Below are positions 1-11,556 of a DNA stretch of 64,000 nucleotides, in pieces. Origin of the DNA: Aspidiotus rigidus (Eukaryota > Arthropoda > Insecta > Hemiptera > Diaspididae); the NCBI GenBank assembly GCA_035079385.1, contig JAVHKY010000029.1, positions 1,054,001-1,118,000 on the forward strand, read 5' to 3'. Positions within the stretch are counted from its first letter, which is position 1. Each line of letters begins with the position of its first letter. The notes under the pieces were generated by a model. That model did no database searches. It was not told the DNA's origin and saw nothing but the letters and a program-made list of their open reading frames with translations. The position numbers and the translations under genes were made by a program.

Positions 1-2640
1 CAAAATTTCTGATGGAATATGTGGTTTAGCATTGCTTATGGAATATTTGGTTTGGCAATGCTCATGGAATATGTGGTTCATCTTTGCTTATGGAATAAGT
101 GAGTCAGCATTTCTTTTGGAATATGTGGTTCAGCATTTCTTATGGAATATGTGTATCAGCATTGCTTACGGAGTATGTGGTTCGGCAATGCCTATGGAAT
201 ATGTGGTTCGGCAATGCGTATGGAATACGTGGTTCAAAATTGCTTATGGAATATGTAGTTCATAATTCCTCATGGAATATGTGGTTCAGCATTTCTTATG
301 GAATATGTATATCAGCATTGCTTATGGAAAATGTGGTTCGGCAATGCTTATGGAATACATGGTTCAAAATTGCTTATGGAATATGTAGTTCATAATTCCT
401 CATGGAATATGTGGTTCAGCATTTCTTATGGAATATGTGTATCAGCATTGCTTATGGAAAATGTGGTTCGGCAATGCTTATGGATATGTGGTTCAAAATT
501 GCTTAAGGAATATGTGGTTCAAAATTTCTGATGGAATATGTGGTTTAGCATTTCTTATGGAATATGTGTATCAGCATTGCTTATGGAAAATGTGGTTCGG
601 CAATGCTTATGGATATGTGGTTCAAAATTGCTTAAGGAATATGTGGTTCAAAATTTCTGATGGAATATGTGGTTTAGCATTGCTTATGGAATATTTGGTT
701 TGGCAATGCTCATGGAATATGTGGTTCATCTTTGCTTATGGAATAAGTGAGTCAGCATTTCTTTTGGAATATGTGGTTCAGCATTTCTTATGGAATATGT
801 GTATCAGCATTGCTTACGGAGTATGTGGTTCGGCAATGCGTATGGAATACGTGGTTCAAAATTGCTTATGGAATATGTAGTTCATAATTCCTCATGGAAT
901 ATGTGGTTCAGCATTTCTTATGGAATATGTATATCAGCATTGCTTATGGAAAATGTGGTTCGGCAATGCTTATGGAATACATGGTTCAAAATTGCTTATG
1001 GAATATGTAGTTCATAATTCCTCATGGAATATGTGGTTCAGCATTTCTTATGGAATATGTGTATCAGCATTGCTTATGGAAAATGTGGTTCGGCAATGCT
1101 TATGGAATACGTGGTTCAAAATTGCTTATGGAATATGTAGTTCATAATTCCTCATGGAATATGTGGTTCAGCATTTCTTATGGAATATGTGTATCAGCAT
1201 TGCTTATGGAAAATGTGGTTCGGCAATGCTTATGGATATGTGGTTCAAAATTGCTTAAGGAATATGTGGTTCAAAATTTCTGATGGAATATGTGGTTTAG
1301 CATTGCTTATGGAATATTTGGTTTGGCAATGCTCATGGAATATGTGGTTCATCTTTGCTTATGGAATAAGTGAGTCAGCATTTCTTTTGGAATATGTGGT
1401 TCAGCATTTCTTATGGAATATGTGTATCAGCATTGCTTACGGAGTATGTGGTTCGGCAATGCGTATGGAATACGTGGTTCAAAATTGCTTATGGAATATG
1501 TAGTTCATAATTCCTCATGGAATATGTGGTTCAGCATTTCTTATGGAATATGTATATCAGCATTGCTTATGGAAAATGTGGTTCGGCAATGCTTATGGAA
1601 TACATGGTTCAAAATTGCTTATGGAATATGTAGTTCATAATTCCTCATGGAATATGTGGTTCAGCATTTCTTATGGAATATGTGTATCAGCATTGCTTAT
1701 GGAAAATGTGGTTCGGCAATGCTTATGGAATACGTGGTTCAAAATTGCTTATGGAATATGTAGTTCATAATTCCTCATGGAATATGTGGTTCAGCATTTC
1801 TTATGGAATATGTGTATCAGCATTGCTTATGGAAAATGTGGTTCGGCAATGCTTATGGATATGTGGTTCAAAATTGCTTAAGGAATATGTGGTTCAAAAT
1901 TTCTGATGGAATATGTGGTTTAGCATTGCTTATGGAATATTTGGTTTGGCAATGCTCATGGAATATGTGGTTCATCTTTGCTTATGGAATAAGTGAGTCA
2001 GCATTTCTTTTGGAATATGTGGTTCAGCATTTCTTATGGAATATGTGTATCAGCATTGCTTACGGAGTATGTGGTTCGGCAATGCGTATGGAATACGTGG
2101 TTCAAAATTGCTTATGGAATATGTAGTTCATAATTCCTCATGGAATATGTGGTTCAGCATTTCTTATGGAATATGTATATCAGCATTGCTTATGGAAAAT
2201 GTGGTTCGGCAATGCTTATGGAATACATGGTTCAAAATTGCTTATGGAATATGTAGTTCATAATTCCTCATGGAATATGTGGTTCAGCATTTCTTATGGA
2301 ATATGTGTATCAGCATTGCTTATGGAAAATGTGGTTCGGCAATGCTTATGGAATACGTGGTTCAAAATTGCTTATGGAATATGTAGTTCATAATTCCTCA
2401 TGGAATATGTGGTTCAGCATTTCTTATGGAATATGTGTATCAGCATTGCTTATGGAAAATGTGGTTCGGCAATGCTTATGGATATGTGGTTCAAAATTGC
2501 TTAAGGAATATGTGGTTCAAAATTTCTGATGGAATATGTGGTTTAGCATTGCTTATGGAATATGTGGTTCAGAATTGCTCAAGGAATATTTGGTTCAGCA
2601 TTGCTTGTGGAATATGTGGTTCGGCAATGCTTATGGAATG
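1..2640. repeat. 26-bp satellite array with higher-order structure
   Basis: Uninterrupted tandem array whose unit is 26 bp, approximately TGGAATATGTGGTTC followed by AGCATTGCTTA, with variants at the AGCATTGC part (CGGCAATGC, AAAATTGC, ATAATTCC). The array starts before the window. Five-unit blocks of 130 bp recur, and a 24-unit block of 623 bp (24 x 26 minus one base, the missing base being in TTATGGATATGTGG) repeats with near identity. Every frame looks open over short spans because the unit contains few stops, giving artefactual peptides rich in MEYVV and WNMWF. These are not genes: the 26-bp unit changes frame at each step. Identity between distant units is lower than between 623-bp blocks, as expected from unequal exchange. 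Confidence 0.95.
649..2517. repeat. Three near-identical 623-bp higher-order repeat copies
   Basis: The landmark CAAAATTTCTGATGG occurs at 649, 1272, 1895 and 2518, exactly 623 bp apart. The sequence between landmarks appears identical or almost so, since the encoded frames at 790, 1413 and 2036 are the same. Bases 1-648 are a fourth, variant copy of 648 bp with whole-unit gains and losses. Within each copy, frames starting 130 bp apart show the five-unit sub-block. The very high identity implies recent homogenisation. Confidence 0.92.
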
Positions 2641-2647
2641 TGTGGTT

Positions 2648-3060
2648 CAGAATTGCTTATCAATAGAGCTAGGATTCCTTGGTTTTTGTCGAATGAGTTT
2701 GCTAACGGGCAGATCAGTAGAAATGAAATAGGAGTAAGTTTCATAGTAGTAGGGACCTATAAAGAAAATTTTATTCAACCAAAAAAAACGAAAAACCTTT
2801 CTAAGTAATGAAAACAGGCTTAAAACCAAAAATGACCAAAATTGTGAAATTTATAAGACACTCTTTCAGGTAAGGTAACCTCGAAAAGCATATTATCGTG
2901 CTCTTTAGTAAAAGGTTTTTGTAAAAATGTCAAAATTTTAGAAAAATTTGTATTATTTTAAATATTTTTTTCCATTTTACCAAATAAAACCAAAATGAGA
3001 TTTCTTAAACCAATTTTCAATGTTTTTACAACCGAAAAATCCGAGCTCTACTTATCAAAT
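2648..3060. other. AT-rich spacer between satellite blocks
   Basis: The satellite pattern stops within TCAGAATTGCTTATC near 2660 and resumes at about 3061 in the same orientation. The spacer is AT-rich with no coding signal, no terminal inverted repeats and no recognisable element. It could be an old insertion or a surviving piece of the sequence in which the array grew. Confidence 0.6.
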
Positions 3061-3568
3061 ATACAGTTCAGCATTGCTTATGGAATATTTGGTTCGGCAA
3101 TGCTTATGGAATATGTGGTTCATCATTGCTTATGGAATGAGTGAGTCAGCATTTTTTTTGGAATATGTGGTTCAGCATTTCTTATGGAATATGTGTATCA
3201 GCATTGCTTATGGAATATGTGGTTCATCAATGCTTATGGAATATGTGGTTCATAATTGCTTATGGAATATGTAGTTCAGCATTGCTTACAGAATACGTGC
3301 TTCAGAATTGCTCAAGGAATAAGTGCTTTAGAATTTCTCATGGAATATTTGGTTCAGCATTGCTTATGGAATGTGTGGTTTGGCAATGTTATGGAATGTG
3401 TGGTTCGGCAATGCTTATGGTCTATGTGGCTCAAAATTGCTTATGGAGTATGTGGTTCATAATTGCTTATCAAATATGTAGTTCAGCATTGCTTACAGAT
3501 ATGTACTTCAGCATTGCTTATGGAATATTTGGTTCAGAATTGCTTATGGAATATGTCGTTCGGTAATG
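3061..3568. repeat. Degenerate edge of the 26-bp satellite
   Basis: Same 26-bp unit as the main array but with more substitutions and indels and no 623-bp periodicity. This is the usual appearance of the ageing edge of a satellite. It is interrupted at 3569 by a miniature element and continues at 3904. Confidence 0.88.
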
Positions 3569-3903
3569 CCTTAGACCATATAGTACATAGACCGCCGATA
3601 GCCTATGTAAATGACGTTTATCAGTTGTCGGAACATAGGAGGTTGTCTGTAAGTCGGAAAGGTTTGGTATGGATGGTTCGGTGCATGCGACGCTAGCCTA
3701 TGTAAATGACGTTTATCAGTTGTCGGAACATAGGAGGTTGTCTGTAAGTCGGAAAGGTTTGGTATGGATGGTTCGGTGCATGCGACGCACGGGGATGTGC
3801 GCGATGCCACGCCCACTCACATTAACGCTGTAAGACCTTACCGACTTACAGAGTCTCCTATGTTCCGACAAGCTTCTTATCATTATTAACGGTCTATCTA
3901 AGG
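3569..3903. mobile_element. 335-bp miniature inverted-repeat element inserted in satellite
   Basis: The ends CCTTAGA and TCTAAGG are perfect inverted repeats. Further in, GTCGGAACATAGGAG on the left matches the reverse complement of CTCCTATGTTCCGAC on the right. The bases GTAATG flank both ends (3563-3568 and 3904-3909) as a 6-bp target-site duplication. Removing the element and one GTAATG leaves a satellite unit in perfect register, so the empty site can be read directly. No coding capacity. It contains a 95-bp internal tandem duplication. The superfamily is not determined. Confidence 0.85.
3599..3788. repeat. 95-bp tandem duplication inside the miniature element
   Basis: Two almost identical copies of a 95-bp stretch (3599-3693 and 3694-3788), each beginning TAGCCTATGTAAATGACG and ending near GTGCATGCGACG. 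Because only the left arm of the inverted repeat is doubled, the duplication is probably younger than the element itself. Confidence 0.9.
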
Positions 3904-3975
3904 GTAATGCTTATGGAATATGTGGTTCAGAATTGCTTATCAAATGCATTTCTAATGGAATATGTGGCTGACGCA
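3904..3975. repeat. Last recognisable satellite units
   Basis: About two and a half degenerate 26-bp units follow the miniature element, including ATGGAATATGTGGTTCAG. The pattern is lost after about 3975, so this is the right-hand limit of the satellite. Confidence 0.8.
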
Positions 3976-4099
3976 TCAAATAAATGAATATCCCGAAGTG
4001 CCACCCCCTTGACCTTTTTATTAAATGAGTTCGAAATTTTCTTGTTTCTAGAAACTGGTATGAATATGGATGATTTTTCTTTCTTTTTCATACTATACT

Positions 4100-4465
4100 G
4101 GGCGTGACAATTTTTTGGTCATACCCTGACAATTCAAAAAAATTGTATTATCCTAGAAGGACTTTGAACGCTGAAAGAGACACTATTTTTCCATTTTTCA
4201 GTCCGTCCTCCCAATCTGTGGTAATGATCTTGTTTACTCGCCGCGGATCGTCGCAGAACCTGTCGCACATTACAGTGTTTTGATACCGCAATCGTTGATG
4301 CGTTTCACTATGATCCCCGATAAGTAATCGAGTTCATTACCAGTGATTGGGAAGACGGACCAAAAAATGGAAAACAGCGTCGTTTTAAGCGTTCAAAATA
4401 TTTTTAGAATAGTATAATTTTTCTAAAATGTCAGAGCATGACCAAAAAATGGATGCACGTACGCA
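4100..4465. mobile_element. Inverted-repeat element, about 365 bp
   Basis: Arms of more than 100 bp face each other. The left arm at about 4100-4230 includes ATTTTTTGGTCAT, TTTGAACGCT and CAGTCCGTCCTCCCAATC; the right arm at about 4330-4465 carries their reverse complements, including GATTGGGAAGACGGACC, AGCGTTCAAA and ATGACCAAAAAAT. The central loop holds no reading frame of note. It is a non-autonomous element of the MITE or foldback type. No convincing target duplication is visible. Confidence 0.75.
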
Positions 4466-6784
4466 TCTTCTAAAATGTTTCCACGTTTCATTGGTCTGTG
4501 ATCAACGCTTGGAGAAGTACTCAGTGAGTTCGAAACGTCGCGTTTCAAACATGAAAAGTGTGCGGGAAAAAGTCAATACATATTTACTTTATTTATCTAT
4601 CAGAAGTATCCTTGCACGAATAAAATTTCGTTTTTTCTCTGTAACGTTATTGTCTGAAATACAACCATTTGGATTGTAGGCCTAAAAATGGCTATGCAGT
4701 CCATGTGGGTGTGCGGATGGGTTCACTTTTTTGGATTGCAAGTTTTCCCATGAGGTCAACATTTCGACATTTTGCGACCTAGGCCGTTTCCCTCTTACCC
4801 GACTAGAGATGACCTTCCCTCATCTACCATTCCGTTTCACGTTTTCAATCATTCTTTTCAGTTTTGTTCTCTTACTCGTTTCTTCGAGTTCCTCTTCCTT
4901 CCTATTTTTTTTTCTGCTCTCGCAAAAATGTCATCTTCGTTCCCATTTCTCAAGTCTCTTCTTTAAATCTTTTCTTTCTGCTTTTAAGCCACAGCGAAAT
5001 CGTATACTCACATGTTAATCACACCTGACTAATGTGAATACCGTTAACACTTTTAAGTATGAATCTCTCAAAATATCGGAACATAACAATGCACTACACT
5101 CCACAGGTAGATTTTCCACCACCGTATCGTACATGGAACGGAAATCTCTCAGGAATTACTTTACCTAAATATCAAAATAATAAATTCGACGCTGCTCGTT
5201 ATAACCTGTGTTTAAATTCATAAAACTAAAAGCACACTCGGTGCTTTGGGTTTTCTTTAAATTAATGTGTCTTTAATAACGGGTCCGGGACGACAAAGAT
5301 CGATCTTGTCTACGCTCCTCGAGTTCAGTATAAGATGACAGCGCGAATTTATAATTTAAAATTCAGGCAGTACTAGCTTTCTATATGTACGTATACTTTA
5401 AGGATAATGGTTGAGTTTCCGTGGCGCGGGAAATGAGCAAGGAATGAAAATCGTGTAACGAAAAAGTTCAAACAGAAGACGCGCGTAGGTTGGTGAAGCT
5501 TTTTAGAAATTCCCTCTCTTTTTCGAACCAATATTTTTCGATGTTTACCGAAGCCTCTTCCGAATTCGTTTAACTTTCGTCTTAATTTATCGTTTCTCGA
5601 CGTCACACGCGATGTTCCGATGGTACTGTACAAAAGATCAAAACCCTATCATCATCTCACAATAGAATCGCTCTCGACTGAGAATGTTGCCACCCCACAT
5701 ACGAAGAAAAAACGATTCCTTCCTTCGGTCGGATAGTTAGTTTCGATCGAGTCTAAGGAAGGACGGATTGTTTTTTTTTTTTTTCTCCAGTCTTCTATAA
5801 TTTCAGAGAAGAACGCCTAATGATGATACAATTCTTTTATCATGTAACTGGCGCGGATTTCGTAGAAACAATTTATGTTGAACGTTCACGCTTACTGGTT
5901 TTTGAGAAAAAAGGAAAATGAGTTATCGTGATTCCGAATGAGATTTCGATTTCTTCTCAAGTATATATACACTTTAGACAAAAACAGTTCAGTTTAAGAA
6001 AAAACATTTCTTCTGTAATTGGAGAGTCAGACTTACGAATCTCAAAAAAACCTGAACAATCGAAAGCCAGAAAAAATTCGTATCGACTGGAAAAGATGTT
6101 ACTTCAATTTAGTTTTTTCCTGCACAACATAGTTCATTATGCGGACAAAAAAATACTATTTTGGGGTACAATCTGTGCAGAGGGTTTGGAATACAAAAGT
6201 TTACGACCTCCCCTTCTTGCGCAATGTATGTCTCTCGACTCTACCTCAAGTCGTACTTCCGTGAGACCTACCACATAACTTGCAGATAATTGACGAAGTT
6301 CCCAAGTTCTCATGGAAATTGAGCCCTTCCGAACGACAATTTCTAACCGTGGAAGGACCTGGGAAAAAACCTATACTTTCCTGAGGATGGACTGAACGAC
6401 AGGTAAAGAAACAGGTCGTATGCTGAATTCACAGAACTTGTCTTCTATTTATTTTAGGTATTGTATTTTTATCAATTTTTTTTTTTTTTGTTGTTTTAGT
6501 ATTTTATCTTTCGAACACCAAACTTTAAAAATTTCAATTTATTTCATTTTCATCTTCTGGACTCCAGTTTCATGAAATTTTTGAATTTGTTGTGAGTTAT
6601 TTGTTACGTGTCAATGTATTTTCCAGTAATTATTATTTGAGGCGGGCAGGGAACCTGTTGTGTAAGAGGATGCATGGATGCACGGCTCGCGCGCAAAGGC
6701 CGGTCCCATTACAACCACAACTGCCCGAACGACATCCTCTCCTCATATCTACAGCTTAGAGATTGAAATTTCTTTATGTTCCCT
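4466..6784. other. No feature recognised
   Basis: Mixed-composition sequence with pyrimidine-rich runs near 4830-4990 and a T run near 5770. Short open frames (for example 4731-5018 and 5928-6278) are low complexity and resemble no known family. I see no RNA gene or repeat. Confidence 0.5.
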
Positions 6785-7203
6785 CCAGGTGGACCAAAAA
6801 GATGGGGCCAATTAAATGGGAGTTTGCACTGAACCTGTTCCAGCGTAATTACGTGAAATGTTAGATGTATACTTTATATCTACGAAATTTATATCTCAAT
6901 TTTATGTCCGTACTCAACTTTCTACGACTTTTTTGAGCCGAAAAATTGACCAATTTGCCAAGATTTCTGAAATAAGAAATTAAAAATTCCTCCACTTCCT
7001 AGCTCCATAGGGTTATTTGGGTAACTTTTTTTTCGGTATCAGCGTTATTTCAAATCAAATCAAATATGGAGTTTAAACGATGTTTAATTTTTGATAACTT
7101 TGGCAAATTGGTCAATGTCTGGCCCTCAAAAAATCGTTTTTACGCTAGAGTGAATTTAGCGCGAACTCCCATATAATTGGCAACATCTTTCTGGTCCATC
7201 CGG
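6785..7203. mobile_element. Inverted-repeat element, about 420 bp
   Basis: The left end CCAGGTGGACC matches the reverse complement of the right end GGTCCATCCGG. The arms continue inward through AAGATG, GCCAATTA and ATGGGAGTT, then CAGCGTAA. A second matched block, TTGACCAATTTGCCAA, lies at about 6947 with its complement near 7095. The left arm has roughly 80 extra bases between these blocks. There is no coding frame, so this is a non-autonomous foldback or MITE. Confidence 0.75.
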
Positions 7204-7985
7204 TATAAAATCAACACTTCTCCAAGTCCTACAGTCATTATAGAGATAAATTATTTCTAAATTCATGGGCGTCAACAGTCAACTTACGTACTTACAAAAT
7301 GTGAGGTGGATTTATAGTTTAAACCTGGTACAAAACAGAACAGCTCAGACAGAAAAGACTTGAAAGATTTCTACAAAAGAGCGAAGGCTAAGAGAAAAGG
7401 CCACAAAGAAGCTCGAGTGACGCTCTCCTCAATTTTATTCTGTAGTTTTGAAAATTGAGGTCAGGAGGCGAATTGATCTCCAGCCCAAGGACACCCGATT
7501 AACCGCAAATAAAGTCGACTCAATGGGTCAAGGCAGTAGATTAAATGCACTCATTTCTTAATTTCATCACATATATATCTTTCCATAGAATTCTTTTCAA
7601 GATTGGTGGCTCTGAAATCAACTTTTTGGGCCTGACTACTGATGTCGCTGAAATCACGCATCATTCTCGAAACTCCCGAAATGCCTTATAAATTATACAT
7701 TCTCGTCAACTAGCCTCGATGATCAACACCTCTCTTCCTGGTCGCTGTCCACAATGAGCCTAAAATCGCTAGGCACATATCGCGAAGACTGACGATATTG
7801 ATGTTCGGAATATAACTCGTAGAAAGCTTTTTTTTCGCACTTTTGACGTAAGCAATCAACGAACTCAAAACAGTAGTACAGGACGATGACTTCGTTTCCC
7901 CTACTTCAGCAAAATGTTCTTCAAAATTCGATCCACCCTGTATTTCGTGAACATTTGCACGATTATGTAGATGTATTTTTTCAAA
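7204..7985. other. No feature recognised
   Basis: No gene or repeat is visible. The right part may be the poorly conserved upstream region of the LINE fragment that follows, but no endonuclease motif could be read. Confidence 0.4.
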
Positions 7986-7989
7986 ATTT

Positions 7990-9383
7990 ATAGACTCCTA
8001 TTAAAGAGAAGAATGGTGCTCTCTTACAGACTTTAATTGTTTCAGCCTACACTATCAAAGAGACTGGACATGAACTTGAGCATCGAATCGAGGAATATGA
8101 AAAAATCAAATTTTGGAACCTCCACCATGTGGAGAGATATAAAAAAGTTATCGGGCGATGGTTCTTTCCACCACATCTCTCACCTGAAAACAAACGACTC
8201 AATCATCTCTGACCCCTTTCAAATTTCTTAACTTTCAGCAAATCACTATACTTCAGTATCCTCCAACTCTAATTACAACTCCACCTTTCTATCTTATAAA
8301 CTTCAACAAGAAAATTTGAATTTATCTTTCAACTCTCCTCAGGGAAATCCCCTCCCCTACAACTTCCCAATATCTGAAAATGAACCTGAAACCACAATCA
8401 ATAAAAATCTAAGAAACGCCTCTCCTGGACTGGACAATATTCAAAACCTCTGCCCTAACTCACTTTCCCATCTCCGCTCCCTTTTCAACTCCATCTTTGT
8501 CCACAGCATCTACCCCCATTTTCGGAAAACCGTTATCATCCCTCCCATCCGAAAACTAGGCTCAGACCCCCTCCTCCCGACACCACATCGTACTATAGCT
8601 TTATCCAGTGTCCTGGGTAAACTATTTCAAAAAATACTCAATAAAATACTATTTTGGTATTTAGAATCGAATAACATTCTCTCACTTTTACAATACGACT
8701 TTAGAAAAAGACGAAACACCACTCAATCCTTTGTCGATCTCCATTCGCAAATGAATAACTCTACGCTCAGAAAATCCTGTCTTGACATCATATTTTTTGA
8801 TCTCCAAGAAGCCTTCCCCCGAGTCTAGAGACACCTCATCGCAAACAAACTTCACGAAATCAGCCTTCGAGGCAATCTCCAGAGTTTCCTCCATGACAGA
8901 TCATTAAAAATACGAATTCAAAATACAACCTCTTTCCCTCTCCCTGTCGAAAACGGTGTATCCCAGGGAGAAGTATTTAGTGTCTTGCTCTTCCTCATAG
9001 CCATCAACGACATTACGAAACTTGTTAATCCTCCCCTTACCCAACGTCTTTTTGCTGATGATTACAACATGTCTATCTGCTCTTCCAACCCTCAAAGAGC
9101 CCACAGACTTCTCCAGGAAACTCTAAACCTAATTACTATACCTGGAAATCAAAAAAACGGCTTCAAATTCTCCACCTCCAAAACCTATCTAGTTATATGA
9201 AAAAAAAGACGCATTATCCCCTCCCTCCAACCTCTCTTCCTACAAAATTTTGAAATCCCTCTCCGAAATTCTGCTAAACTTTTCGGCCTCCACTTTAATC
9301 AAAAACTTACTTGGACCCCTCACATCAAATTTCTGAAAGCGACATGCACACGTGCCTTAAACATCGTATTTACGGATACTTAG
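7990..9383 (+). pseudogene. Non-LTR retrotransposon (Jockey-like) reverse transcriptase remnant
   Basis: Non-LTR reverse transcriptases copy their RNA into a nicked chromosomal target. The domain is in one frame from 8316 to 9383, broken only by stops at 8826-8828 and 9198-9200. Motifs seen in order: ASPGLDNI, the conserved block before the palm; RKTVIIPPI; the palm metal-site region FDLQEAFPRV, in which the second aspartate of the usual AFD has become proline; GVSQGEVFSVLLF (usually PQGS); LFADDYN, the FADD catalytic pair; and KLFGLHFNQKLTWTPHIKFLK, a landmark of the Jockey and I groups downstream of the palm. A weaker stretch at 8037-8228 (WRDIKKLSG, ISDPFQ) in the same frame matches the linker just before the domain. 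The 5' part with the endonuclease is missing or unreadable, and the element ends abruptly near 9383. The clade call is by eye. The copy is certainly dead. Confidence 0.85.
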
Positions 9384-11230
9384 TTTCTGTGCCAATCGTC
9401 CTTTTCACAAGGTTCATTCTTTTCCGCAAAGTGAAACTTACAGAGTTTGCGAGCTTCTCATTCTCGGCTTCCTTGCTTCCTTTTGCTCCACGGAAGGAAA
9501 GCTAAGTTCACTCTGGCACTCATCTGCATACACTCTCATACTCGTGCTCACCAAAAAAGGTGACGTACGAGTGAAATCGTAATAAATTAGATCGATGCGC
9601 ATCGCGTTACAAGTGAAATAAGAGGGACCCTATACATACACATATTATACTCTTAGAGCATTAGCATTTGTCATCGTTCGTCGCTATTTCCCACGAAAAC
9701 GCAATAAATATTAAAACAAAAGGCTGGCGAGTGAATCGATTCGTCAAAACGTACCGTACATACTGTTATTATGGGCTCGATAACCTTCGTCCAAACGATT
9801 CGATTGCACATTATACAGACAGGAAACACGAAATTAACTTTGATGTATTATAGTCCCTATCACGCAGCGTTCTGCCCTAGGGATTTTGTTTTTTTATTTA
9901 TTTTTTACCCCAAAAAAAAGAAAAAATTAAACCTATTTTGTTCCTCTCCGATTACACGTCGTCATTAAAACCACAACAAACTAATATCGTTGAACAGTAT
10001 AACATTTCTGTTTCACAGTTAAAACGACTAATTAAAACAAAATAGAGAATAGATTTTATTTACCAGCCTGGCGGGCAGAAAAATAAAAAAATTGAAGGAA
10101 GTGAAGCGCGACTCATATGCGGCACTTTTGTAACTTTTTATGTGTACACTTTTTTTTTCCAATTAGGCCTACTGCCAGACTCTCAATGGATTGTATAATT
10201 ACTTGTGTACCTCTACACCACTGTGAAACTGAATACTGGATTTGTTCGAAGGTTACACATGGTCGGAAGATCGTGCCAATGTTTGCAAAATGTAACGAGT
10301 GTTTTGGTTCATCTCATATGTCGTGAAGTAGTTCGTTAACCCTTCTCTTCTTCTACGGCGAAATTAATATTTTATTGATAATACTGCGCCGCTAGCTAAA
10401 AATGGTTCTTTTCTTCATCTGCGTTTCATACGACATACTTCTGACTTGAGAGTTTTTTAATTAGTTTGATTAACAACGAGGACTTATTTCATAGCTAAAC
10501 GTTTGAAAAAGGCGCTGACACTTGGGTTATCAATTAATTTTCGAGGACACCGAGACATACAATTTTACGAAGGCAGCGCCAGCGGTGAAGATTTTGAGAA
10601 CTATCATGAGCCATGAGGTGTGAATACGAAGAACAAATTTTTCAGGAGAGTGTCCTTCGCGAATGAAAGAAGAAACATTAATGATTTTCAAAGGCGAAGA
10701 GAAGGGAATGAAGAAATTTTGAGACTCGAGTTGCTCTTTAATAATACGAGAGCATGTATATTTGAAAGTTTTTGCATTGAAAATCATTTGTCACATTTAT
10801 TGAAAACTACAAACTACCACATACATGTGCATTGCGATCTTTCTGAGAATAAAAACAGCCAAATCAAAATAAAAATTCACCATTTCTCGTGAGTGGAGGT
10901 AAGATTATAGGCTTTGTAAAAATGCTTCTCAACAGTGCGGGTCACGTTTAAGGTCTGTTCAATGGTGGAGAAAAACTCGGTTCATCATACATGAAGCTCA
11001 AAAGTCGGAATTTCTCCATCCTCTCCTGAGATGTACAGCTGAATGGTCGAAATTGGTTCAAGTTCCCCTCTCGATACACACGACTCAAGAATCAAAATTG
11101 TTTCAAGTCTTTCTTGTTTATAGAGCCGTACGGTCGAAATTTTTTAAAGTCACCCTCCTAGCCACATCCACCGACTATTCGCTTCTTTGCATCGACCTCA
11201 CATCCAAGTCGGTATCAGGTCGATAGGGGG
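9384..11230. other. No feature recognised
   Basis: AT-rich sequence with A and T runs (for example near 9895-9930). Open frames of 65-90 codons occur but none resembles a known protein. No repeat structure was found. Confidence 0.5.
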
Positions 11231-11369
11231 CAGTGGCGTAGTTGAACCAAAATTTCAGGTAGGCGGTTTAAGACTTTTTTTTTTTTTTTTTAGTTGCATA
11301 AAAATGGGCCAGAAATTTTCCGTCGATCTCAAAAATTTCGGTGGGGGGTGATCCATAACTACGCCACTA
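11231..11369. mobile_element. Very short hAT-like element end pair
   Basis: CAGTGGCGTAGTT at 11231 faces its near-perfect inverted copy AACTACGCCACTA ending at 11369. CAGTGGCG is a common hAT terminal sequence. The outer 8 bp (ATAGGGGG and ATATGGCA) agree at five positions, so a target duplication is only suggestive. A third copy of this terminus, TACGCCACTG, ends at 11556, so two related elements may be nested or fused here. Confidence 0.55.
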
Positions 11370-11459
11370 ATATGGCACATCGACTTCAGATTGACTAAAT
11401 TTGGAGTCGACAGACGACGTAGGAAGTAGGAAAATTAGAACTGAAGAATTTTCTTTGTT

Positions 11460-11556
11460 CGAGCCCCCTCCAGAAAAATTGTTGCACAAACCTTCCCAAG
11501 GGGATTTTCTTGTTCAATCCCCCTCGCTTCTCAAAAATTCTATAGATACGCCACTG
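11460..11556. mobile_element. Isolated hAT-like right terminus
   Basis: The sequence ends TATAGATACGCCACTG, the reverse complement of CAGTGGCGTATC, preceded by a block with CCCCCTC and CAAGGGGATT. This is probably the right end of a separate element whose left end is lost or is the terminus at 11231. Confidence 0.4.

Noticed and set aside
32..2731. Many overlapping open frames with MEYVV/WNMWF peptides
   Set aside because: They are shadows of the 26-bp satellite unit. The frame rotates every unit, and identical peptides recur at exactly the repeat period.
1..3975. CRISPR-like array of evenly spaced repeats
   Set aside because: Units are contiguous 26-mers with no unique spacers, and the genome is eukaryotic.
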